5,058 nt of DNA from Alphaproteobacteria bacterium (lineage in GTDB: Bacteria; Pseudomonadota; Alphaproteobacteria; DAOWDM01): NCBI GenBank assembly GCA_030639035.1, contig DAOWDM010000010.1:1-5058 (forward strand). Direction: 5' to 3'. This document shows, in pieces, positions 1 through 5,058 of the stretch (position 1 is its first letter; each line of letters opens with the position of its first letter). Position numbers and translations under genes: made by a program. The notes beneath the pieces were generated by a model that saw only the letters and a list, made by a program, of their open reading frames with translations, searched no databases and was not told the DNA's origin.

Positions 1-7
1 AGAAAGC

Positions 8-550
8 ATGTCTGAAAATAAAAATGCTGAAGCTGATGAAGCTAAGAAAAGCCTTAAAGATGAGGTTAAATGTGCGATTGAATCTGGTGAAGCTGTGAAA
101 GAAGCTGTTGCTAGAATTGCCTGTAATGCAACTAAAAATGCATTGAAAAAAAGGAAAGTTACTGCTGATAATGTAAAAACAGTTGCTAACAATGTTATTT
201 CCAGTGCTGTTGAAGCTGCTGAAGAAACAGGTGGTGGAATTAAAGATGTTGCTGTTGGAGCTTTTGAAGGGACTCAAAAAGGAGTCGCAGAAGCGTTAAA
301 AAAAACAAAAACATTTCTTAACGAAGATGTTGCTAAAACAAGAGAAGAGCTTAAAGCTATTGAAGAGCTTTTTTCAGAGTCTGTTTTAAATATTGCCTCT
401 CGTTCTGGAGAGGTAGCAAAAGATATATTAACAGGTCTTGCTAAACAGACGGGAGAAATTGGAAAAACATCTGTTGATGCAGCAAAAGGTGCTGTTTCTG
501 GTTTTTTAAAAGGAGTAGCAGAAGCTCTGGAAAAAGATAAAGATAAGTAA
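8..550 (+). CDS. Lys/Ala/Glu-rich helical protein, DUF6781-like
   Basis: Function unknown. The 180-residue product has no signal peptide, no proline, no membrane segment and a single region of low hydrophobicity, so it is probably cytoplasmic and almost wholly alpha-helical. Charged residues (K, E, D) alternate with A, V, G and I in an amphipathic pattern, as in phasins, apolipoprotein-like or LEA-like proteins. An early block at about 16-70 (SLKDEVKCAIESG, then ALKKRKVTADNVKTVANNV) and a later block at about 110-160 recall the DUF6781 family; this is a resemblance from memory, not a search result. KGVAEAL occurs twice, at residues 91-97 and 168-174, each followed by a lysine-rich tail, suggesting an internal duplication. 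The ATG lies 7 bases from the window edge behind AGAAAG, so its ribosome site cannot be fully judged and an upstream start is not excluded. It precedes ubiB by 60 bases on the same strand, so co-transcription is likely. Confidence 0.75.
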   Translation: MSENKNAEADEAKKSLKDEVKCAIESGEAVKEAVARIACNATKNALKKRKVTADNVKTVANNVISSAVEAAEETGGGIKDVAVGAFEGTQKGVAEALKKTKTFLNEDVAKTREELKAIEELFSESVLNIASRSGEVAKDILTGLAKQTGEIGKTSVDAAKGAVSGFLKGVAEALEKDKDK

Positions 551-553
551 GGA

Positions 554-592
554 CTAACGTCATTGTGAGGAGCGTTAGCGACGTGGCAATCT
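554..592. repeat. Palindromic interspersed repeat (CATTGxGAG...GGCAATCT type)
   Basis: This short GC-richer block lies between the first gene and ubiB. It contains three nested complementary pairs: CTAACG (554-559) with CGTTAG (573-578), ACGTC (557-561) with GACGT (580-584), and ATTG (562-565) with CAAT (587-590). The frame CATTGTGAGGAGCG...GACGTGGCAATCT matches a palindromic intergenic repeat that I recall as common in many bacterial genomes, with consensus CATTGCGAG...GCAATCT; here the C after CATTG is T. The alternative pairings are mutually exclusive and no T-run follows, so it is not a typical terminator. Only one copy is in the window, so the repeat status rests on recognition of the motif. 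Confidence 0.6.
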
Positions 593-599
593 AATTTCT

Positions 600-604
600 A
601 GGAG
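600..604 (+). promoter_or_regulatory. Ribosome binding site deciding the ubiB TTG start
   Basis: AGGAG sits 6 bases before the TTG at 611. The next in-frame ATG (656, residue 16) has no Shine-Dalgarno-like sequence before it, so the TTG is the better start. Confidence 0.8.
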
Positions 605-610
605 TTCCAT

Positions 611-1927
611 TTGACTTTTTTAAGAGTTGGAAATATCGGTCGCACGTATCGCCATATGCAGCGGTATCGTAAGATTCTCTCTGTACTGTTTAAGTATGGT
701 TTCGGAGAGATGATTGATATTCTCAATCTTGAACAGTATTTTGAAGTTAGTCTTCAAATAGTTTCACGCAAACATAGAGAGGGGATTGACAGTCTTTCTA
801 GGGCTGTGCGAGTCAGAATGGCTATGGAAGAACTTGGTCCTACTTTTATAAAAATGGGGCAGATTCTTTCTACTAGACCCGACTTGCTACCTGTTGAGTA
901 TCTTCAAGAGCTTCCAAAACTGCAAGACAAAGTTCCGCCGTTTCCATTCTCTGATGTTAAATCAACCATAGAAAAAGAACTTCGCTGTCCTCTTAAGCAA
1001 ATTTTTATTGATTTTGATGAACAGCCTCTTGCCGCTGCATCTATAGGGCAGGTTCATAAAGCTACAACGCTTGACGGAAATGACGTGGTGGTTAAGGTTC
1101 AAAGACCAAAAATTCAGCGTACTATCGAGGTTGATTTAGAAATAATGCTTCATCTGGCAGGCTTGATGGAGCGTCATTTGGAAGGTTGGGATATTCATCA
1201 CCCAACTAAAATTGTTGAAGAATTTGCCCGTACATTAGAAAAAGAACTCGATTATAGCTTGGAAGCTGCTCATATAGAACGTTTTGCTCGGCAGTTTGCA
1301 GATGATTTAACCGTTTATGTTCCTGAGGTTTATCGAGAACACACAACCACGCTTGTTCTTACTATGGAATATGTCGACGGTATCAAGGCTTCACATATTA
1401 ATCAGCTTGAGGAAAATGGACTTGACCGCTGTAAAATAGCTCGGCGAGGGCTTGAACTGATTATGAAGCAGATTTTTGAACATGGTTTTTTTCATGCTGA
1501 TCCTCACCCTGGTAATATTTTTGTTCTTACCGATAATGTCATTTGTTACATAGATTTTGGTATGATGGGGCGGTTGGATATAAAAATTCGTGAGTGTTTT
1601 GCTGACCTGATTATGGGTATTGCCAATAGAAATGAAAAAAAAGCTGCAGAAGCTTTGCTTAAGCTTACTGTTTATGATGTTAAACCTGAAAATTTCTTAT
1701 TAGAAAGAGATGTAGCCGAATTTATGGATCAGCATTGCTACCGTCCATTAAAAGATATTAGGTTGGAAATACTGCTGAATCAGATGCTGAAAATGGCATC
1801 AAGACATCGCTTATGCATACCAGCAGATTTATTCTTGATGATTAAAGCCATTAGTACAGTAGAGGGGCTTGGACGTACATTAGACCCTGATTTTGATGTT
1901 ATTAAACAAGGCTGCACCTTTTATTAA
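611..1927 (+). CDS. ubiB: UbiB/AarF (ABC1/ADCK) kinase-like protein, frameshifted before its membrane anchor
   Basis: UbiB-family proteins are atypical kinase-like ATPases at the inner membrane, needed for ubiquinone biosynthesis and related lipid or quinone handling. The family hallmarks are all visible: the KxGQ motif (K81-Q84, in FIKMGQILSTRPDLLP), the alanine-rich loop that replaces the glycine-rich loop (AAASIGQ, 141-147), the ATP-binding lysine (K162 in VVVKV), ELDY (212-215), the catalytic loop HADPHPGN (295-302) and DFG (315-317). Translation starts at TTG behind AGGAG. The frame closes early at 1925-1927: after DPDFDVIKQ (to residue 433) it reads GCTFY-stop, while the family sequence continues in the +1 frame as AAPFIKR. 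One extra G at 1910/1911 explains the break. Restoring it gives about 564 residues, the usual length for this family. As read, the 438-residue product keeps every kinase-like motif and loses both C-terminal transmembrane helices. Confidence 0.93.
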   Translation: MTFLRVGNIGRTYRHMQRYRKILSVLFKYGFGEMIDILNLEQYFEVSLQIVSRKHREGIDSLSRAVRVRMAMEELGPTFIKMGQILSTRPDLLPVEYLQELPKLQDKVPPFPFSDVKSTIEKELRCPLKQIFIDFDEQPLAAASIGQVHKATTLDGNDVVVKVQRPKIQRTIEVDLEIMLHLAGLMERHLEGWDIHHPTKIVEEFARTLEKELDYSLEAAHIERFARQFADDLTVYVPEVYREHTTTLVLTMEYVDGIKASHINQLEENGLDRCKIARRGLELIMKQIFEHGFFHADPHPGNIFVLTDNVICYIDFGMMGRLDIKIRECFADLIMGIANRNEKKAAEALLKLTVYDVKPENFLLERDVAEFMDQHCYRPLKDIRLEILLNQMLKMASRHRLCIPADLFLMIKAISTVEGLGRTLDPDFDVIKQGCTFY

Positions 1928-2306
1928 ACGCATTCAGCTAGACCGTATTCACCCTCGTAGAATTGCTAAAGATGTAGCGGATTCTGGAGTTGATTTATTC
2001 CGTCTTTTAAAAGATATTCCAAGCGAAGTTCACGAGATTTTAAAACTAGCCAAACATGGCAAAATGAAAATGGAATTTGAGCATCATGGACTAGAAGCAA
2101 TGCTTTTAACACATGAAAGAATCAGCAACCGAATTTCTTTTGCCATTGTTTTAGCGTCTTTAGTTATAGGCTCTTCTTTAATTCTTCTTTCAGGAATTCC
2201 CCCAATCTGGAATGGAATTTCTGTTATCGGTCTAATAGGTTTCCTAATAGCTGGTGCAATGGGCTTCGGACTGCTTATTTCTATTATGAAAAGTGGGAAA
2301 ATGTAG
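1893..2306 (+). pseudogene. ubiB: C-terminal membrane-anchor part of ubiB, out of frame
   Basis: This is the continuation of ubiB in the next reading frame, not an independent gene. Homology to the family resumes at about 1911 with AAPFIKRIQLDRIHPRR and runs to the TAG at 2304-2306. It carries a helical linker and two hydrophobic segments typical of the UbiB C-terminus: ISFAIVLASLVIGSSLILLS and, after a short loop with PPIWNG, ISVIGLIGFLIAGAMGFGLL. The open frame could begin at TTG 1893 or ATG 1896, but neither has a Shine-Dalgarno-like sequence and the first six residues (MMLLNK) are just the out-of-frame reading of the upstream coding sequence. The 131 homologous residues contain no stop codon or other damage, so the break is either recent or a sequence error. 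Confidence 0.85.
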
Positions 2307-2310
2307 TTTA

Positions 2311-3342
2311 TTAATAAAACGGTGGGGCATACATTGCTCCGCCGTCTTTTACCAGTCTATTTAGACCTCGCTTGAACTTAAATGTAGTATTTTCTCCAAA
2401 GTTGCGATTATAAATTTCGCCATAATTTCCTACACTTTTTATGGCTCTGTAAGCCCATTTCTTGTCAAGTTTTAAAGGGCTGCCGAATCCTTTCTTGACT
2501 CCTAAAAGCAACTGAATTTCAGGGTTTTCGCTGGTAAGAAAAGTGTCAATGTTGCTTTTAGTGATGCCTTTTTGTTCAGCTTTTATTAAAGCTAATCTCA
2601 GCCATTTCAAAATAGTAAACAGCTCATCGTCATCACCTCGAACAGTAGGTCCCAAAGGTGTGAAAGCAAATATTTCAGGCAGAATTACAACGTCCATTAC
2701 ATCAGGAATATTCGAAAATTGTTTTGAATTTAGAATGCATATGTCTTCAGCAAGAAGATGACAGCGTTTAAGAAAAAAGAATTCCTTAGTTCTTTCAAAA
2801 TTGGGCAGAGATATAATTTTTAAATCAAGCTTTTCTCTGCGGTTATATTCAGTAAGATTGGAGTGTACAGTAGTTCCTTTTTGAACGCAGACTTTCAATT
2901 CTTTGAAGTCTTCCATAGAATCCATTTGTTTGATGCTGTGTGCCATGAACCCTTGACCTGAAAAAAGCATTGGCTCAACAGAGCTAAAATCTTTTCCTGC
3001 ATCAATTGCAATTGTCCAAGGGGTAACTCCAAGCAGAATATCAAAATCGCCTCTTTTAAGCTTTGCAAGACGATTAGTTGTTGTAGCTTCAACGAGTTTT
3101 ATTTTTTCAGCATCTCCAAGAACAGCACTTGCTACTGCTTTGCATACATCAACATCAAAGCCTGACCATTTTTTTGTTTCATAACTTTGTTCTGCATAAG
3201 CTTCAATGCCTGTATTTGTTCCGCATAACACAGTTCCTCGTCTGTAAATCCTGTCAAGAGTTGTTCCTGCAAGGGCTGAATGAGTAAAAATTGTCATCAT
3301 ATAAAAAAACGACAAGAACAAAATTATTAGTTTTTTTCTCAT
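2311..3342 (-). CDS. AapJ-like periplasmic amino-acid ABC transporter substrate-binding protein
   Basis: A predicted exported type 2 periplasmic binding protein of 343 residues, the usual length for the AapJ/YhdW group that delivers general L-amino acids to an ABC permease. Residues 1-25 form a signal peptide (MRKK, hydrophobic core, cleavage after SALA). The mature part follows the family order: TLDRIYRRGTVLCGTNTG (28-45), WSGFDVDVCKAVASAVLGD (59-77), R91 and GDFDIL (98-103), SGQGFMA (128-134), VCVQKGTT (151-158), VILPEIFAFTPLGPTVR (219-235), NYGEIYNRNFG (306-316) and the C-terminal GLNRLVKDGGAMYAPPF. Cysteines 40, 67, 152 and 194 lie at places where AapJ proteins also have cysteines. The pocket loop usually reading NTTWTMSRD is VTPWTIAID here, so the ligand may differ. 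The ATG has AGGAA 9 bases upstream (3352-3356). No permease or ATPase gene adjoins it, which leaves its partner unknown. Confidence 0.92.
   Translation of the reverse strand: MRKKLIILFLSFFYMMTIFTHSALAGTTLDRIYRRGTVLCGTNTGIEAYAEQSYETKKWSGFDVDVCKAVASAVLGDAEKIKLVEATTTNRLAKLKRGDFDILLGVTPWTIAIDAGKDFSSVEPMLFSGQGFMAHSIKQMDSMEDFKELKVCVQKGTTVHSNLTEYNRREKLDLKIISLPNFERTKEFFFLKRCHLLAEDICILNSKQFSNIPDVMDVVILPEIFAFTPLGPTVRGDDDELFTILKWLRLALIKAEQKGITKSNIDTFLTSENPEIQLLLGVKKGFGSPLKLDKKWAYRAIKSVGNYGEIYNRNFGENTTFKFKRGLNRLVKDGGAMYAPPFY
2315..2350. terminator. Bidirectional rho-independent terminator inside the 3' end of the aapJ-like gene
   Basis: ACGGTGGGGC (2319-2328) pairs with GCTCCGCCGT (2336-2345) around the 7-base loop ATACATT, giving a 10-pair GC-rich stem with two G-T wobbles. 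On the plus strand it is followed by CTTTT (2346-2350) and would end ubiB transcription 13 bases past its stop. On the minus strand it is followed by TTTTATTAA, which includes the stop codon of the binding-protein gene. The stem also encodes the C-terminal GGAMYAPP residues of that protein. Confidence 0.8.
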
Positions 3343-3424
3343 TATTATTAGTTCCTAACACCTACAATAATCTTTGCTTTGAGACAGCATAAGTTGTAAA
3401 CAACAAGAATATTGCTACTTTTCA
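3343..3424. promoter_or_regulatory. Divergent intergenic region between aapJ-like gene and maf
   Basis: These 82 bases must hold the 5' signals of both the minus-strand binding-protein gene and the plus-strand maf. I see no strong sigma-70 promoter. On the plus strand TTGTAA (3394-3399) and TACTTT (3416-3421), 16 bases apart, are a weak candidate that would start RNA near 3428. A 12-base inverted repeat, GTTGTAAACAAC (3393-3404, 5-base arms), lies mid-region and could be an operator, but it is short enough to occur by chance. Confidence 0.35.
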
Positions 3425-4048
3425 ATGTTTTCAAGATATAAAAACAAGGATATTTCTTTGAACAAAAATATTTTATTTAATAAGAAGCTGATTCTTGCTT
3501 CAGCTTCTCCTCGCAGAATTGATTTATTAAGGCAGATTGCAATCGAGCCAGACATTATCGAACCTGCTGATATTGATGAAACTCCGCTAAAAAACGAAAC
3601 TCCGACAGTTTATGTCAAGCGTGTTGCGGAAGAAAAAGCTCTTGCTGTAGCAAAACGTTACCCTGACAGCTTTATATTAGCGGCTGATACTGTTGTAGCT
3701 TGCAGCAGGCGGATTCTTACCAAAGCCGAAACAAAAGAAGATGCTTTAAGATTTCTTACCATGCTTTCAGGTCGCAGGCATCGTGTTCATGGAGGCGTAT
3801 GCTTGTTAAAGCCTGATGGGAAAATAATAATACGGCGAGTATCTACAGTTGTTACTTTTAAAAGGCTTAGTGAGCAGGAAATAAAAGAGTATATTTTATC
3901 TGAAGAATGGCATGGAAAAGCAGGCGGATATGCTATTCAAGGCAGAGCAGCTGCGTTTGTAAAGAAAATCAATGGCTCATATTCCAATGTAGTAGGGCTT
4001 CCTTTGCATGAAACAAAAAATATACTTTGCGGAGCTGTAAATACCTGA
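3425..4048 (+). CDS. maf: Maf-family nucleoside triphosphate pyrophosphatase (YhdE-type, dTTP/UTP)
   Basis: Maf proteins hydrolyse non-canonical or surplus nucleoside triphosphates to monophosphate and pyrophosphate in the cytoplasm. The signature SASPRR (26-31) followed by IDLLRQ, E52, K71 in EEKA, D88 in AADTVV, K100 and Q172 in KAGGYAIQG cover the catalytic set known from E. coli YhdE. The stretch FVKKINGSYSNVVGLPL (178-194) is close to YhdE, pointing to the dTTP/UTP subgroup rather than the m7GTP (YceF) subgroup. The usual GKP around the last catalytic lysine reads TKA here (99-101). From the ATG the protein has 207 residues with a polar extension lacking a clear ribosome site. A TTG at 3458 preceded by AAGGA would give 196 residues, essentially YhdE length, and may be the true start; the ATG is kept as the outer limit. 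Its TGA overlaps the ATG of the RNase gene. Confidence 0.94.
   Translation: MFSRYKNKDISLNKNILFNKKLILASASPRRIDLLRQIAIEPDIIEPADIDETPLKNETPTVYVKRVAEEKALAVAKRYPDSFILAADTVVACSRRILTKAETKEDALRFLTMLSGRRHRVHGGVCLLKPDGKIIIRRVSTVVTFKRLSEQEIKEYILSEEWHGKAGGYAIQGRAAAFVKKINGSYSNVVGLPLHETKNILCGAVNT
3446..3450 (+). promoter_or_regulatory. Ribosome binding site favouring an internal TTG start for maf
   Basis: AAGGA lies 7 bases before the in-frame TTG at 3458-3460, an optimal spacing, whereas the ATG at 3425 has only a weak AAGAA about 15 bases upstream. Starting at 3458 removes 11 residues and brings the product to family length. The same sequence already uses a TTG start for ubiB. Confidence 0.5.
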
Positions 4049-5058
4049 TGATTGATAAAATTCTTTGTACGCAAAGGCTTGGTGAAACTCGTATAGCAAT
4101 GCTTGAAAAAGAGCGTTTGTGTGGTGTTTCTATATTACGAGATAACCATTGCCATGTGGGTTCAATTTATCTTGGAAGAGTTGTAAGCAGAGTCCCTAGT
4201 GCATCTGCTTTTTTTGTTGATATTGGTGATACATTGTCTGCTTTTCTTAGCACTAATGATGTTTTAGCCGAAGGGCAGATAATTACTGTTCAGGTAAAGC
4301 AGGAAGCTAGAAAAAACAAAGGGTGCAAACTTACAAGGTCTATAACTTTTCCAGAAAATTATGTTGTTTACAGTCCTTTTCGAGCAGGAATATCTGTATC
4401 ACGCCGTATTTCTGACGCATTAGAGAGGGATAGGCTTAAGGGGCTTTTGGAAAATATTATTCAGTCTGATGAAGGGATTGTTGCTAGAAGTTTTGCCGAA
4501 GGTGCTTCTTTGGAAAATATGGAAAAAGAAGTTGTTAAACTTAGAAATAAATGGAATTTGCTGAAAAAAAGCATCAAAACAGCAAAAGCTCCGTCATTGT
4601 TGTTTAAAAGCCCGAATCCGTTATTCAAAATTCTTATAGAGCATCATAAAACTATTGAATCCGTGTGTTTTGATGATATGGAAACAATGGAAAACGCTAA
4701 GGACTATTGCGAAAGTTATGTTCCTGAGTTGTCGGATTGTTTCAGTTTTTATAGTGACTCGTCTTTCTCGTTGTTTGAATATTATGATGTAGAAAAAGAT
4801 ATAGAAGAAGCTTTGTCTTTGGTTGTTTCTCTACCTTCTGGAGGTAGAATTATTATTCAGGAAACGGCAGCTTTTACAGCAGTTGATGTTGATACTGGAA
4901 GCTCAGCGAGAGCAGATTTTTTTAAAACGAATTTGGAAGCTGTTGCAGAACTTGCACGTCAAATGCGGATTCGCAACCTTGCAGGGAAGATAATTGTTGA
5001 CGTTGTTGGCGGTGGTATTGGAAAAAAGAATCCAAAAATATTAAAAGCTATGCGTAAA
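4048..5058 (+). CDS. Ribonuclease E/G family protein (RNase G-like), 3' end cut by window
   Basis: RNase E/G enzymes are single-strand endoribonucleases for rRNA maturation and mRNA decay. This frame stays open for 337 codons to the window edge. Domains in order: a family N-terminus (LGETRIAMLE, 11-20), an S1 RNA-binding domain beginning VGSIYLGRV (37-45) with AFFVDIG (54-60), ISVSRRI (115-121) and GIVARSFAEGAS (143-154) from the 5'-sensor/RNase H-like region, and the catalytic core SGGRIIIQETAAFTAVDVDTGS (264-285) and TNLEAVAELARQMRIRNLAGKIIVDVVG (294-321). The two metal-binding aspartates correspond to D280 and D318. Compared with E. coli RNase E/G, TEAL is TAAF, DVN is DVD and DFID is DVVG, which fits the shorter divergent members often found beside maf in Alphaproteobacteria. 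The zinc-link cysteines, if present, would lie beyond the window. Its ATG overlaps the maf stop (TGATG), and the nearest GGAG (4031-4034) is rather distant, so translational coupling to maf is likely. Confidence 0.92.
   Translation, partial: MIDKILCTQRLGETRIAMLEKERLCGVSILRDNHCHVGSIYLGRVVSRVPSASAFFVDIGDTLSAFLSTNDVLAEGQIITVQVKQEARKNKGCKLTRSITFPENYVVYSPFRAGISVSRRISDALERDRLKGLLENIIQSDEGIVARSFAEGASLENMEKEVVKLRNKWNLLKKSIKTAKAPSLLFKSPNPLFKILIEHHKTIESVCFDDMETMENAKDYCESYVPELSDCFSFYSDSSFSLFEYYDVEKDIEEALSLVVSLPSGGRIIIQETAAFTAVDVDTGSSARADFFKTNLEAVAELARQMRIRNLAGKIIVDVVGGGIGKKNPKILKAMRK

Noticed and set aside
554..592. Palindromic block as a terminator between the first gene and ubiB
   Set aside because: The stems are interrupted and compete with one another, and no T-run follows the last arm.
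1893..1915. Programmed ribosomal frameshift in ubiB
   Set aside because: The needed shift is +1, and AAA CAA GGC TGC is not a known +1 slippery site; there is no in-frame stop at the shift point and no clear stimulatory stem. UbiB is not known to use frameshifting.
2543..2761. Open frame on the plus strand, 72 codons
   Set aside because: It lies wholly antisense to the well-supported binding-protein gene, has a low-complexity serine run and no recognisable domain.
2895..3092. Open frame on the minus strand, 65 codons
   Set aside because: It is another frame of the same binding-protein gene; the true frame matches the family across this whole region.
3341..3350. ATTATTATTA triplet run between ribosome site and start of the aapJ-like gene, as a phase-variation tract
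   Set aside because: About three repeats are too few for frequent slippage, and the Shine-Dalgarno spacing is already near normal.
3393..3404. GTTGTAAACAAC inverted repeat as a regulator operator
   Set aside because: Five-base arms in an AT-rich intergenic region can arise by chance, and no regulator gene is nearby; kept only as a note in the intergenic entry.

Overview
The window is AT-rich bacterial chromosomal DNA that is tightly packed with genes. The gene set suggests a Gram-negative proteobacterium: a UbiB/AarF-type protein, an exported AapJ-type amino-acid binding protein, and a Maf gene directly coupled to an RNase E/G gene. The Maf-RNase pairing and the AapJ type are common in Alphaproteobacteria, but the UbiB N-terminus also looks like deltaproteobacterial relatives. 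The lineage is therefore an inference, not a firm assignment.

Layout. On the plus strand, 8-550 encodes a small Lys/Ala/Glu-rich, all-helical protein that resembles DUF6781. After 60 bases carrying a GC-richer palindromic repeat comes ubiB, which starts at a TTG behind a clear AGGAG. The ubiB reading frame is broken near 1910: a single extra base separates the kinase-like domain (611-1927) from the C-terminal double membrane anchor (to 2306). On the minus strand, 2311-3342 encodes an AapJ-like periplasmic amino-acid binding protein. It converges on ubiB with only 4 bases between the two stop codons. A strong hairpin with T-tracts on both sides (2315-2350) lies inside its last codons and probably ends transcription from both directions. 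After an 82-base divergent intergenic region, the plus strand carries maf (to 4048) and an RNase E/G family gene that overlaps it by one base (TGATG) and runs off the window at 5058.

How the genes relate. Maf (nucleotide-pool sanitation) and RNase E/G (RNA processing and decay) look like a translationally coupled pair. The helical protein and UbiB could form a second co-transcribed pair at the membrane, concerned with quinone or lipid handling; that functional link is inferred. The binding protein has no transporter permease or ATPase beside it in this window. No phage, insertion sequence, CRISPR array, tRNA or rRNA was seen. The points most worth a second look are the ubiB frameshift, the repeat element, the terminator inside a coding sequence, and the helical partner of UbiB.
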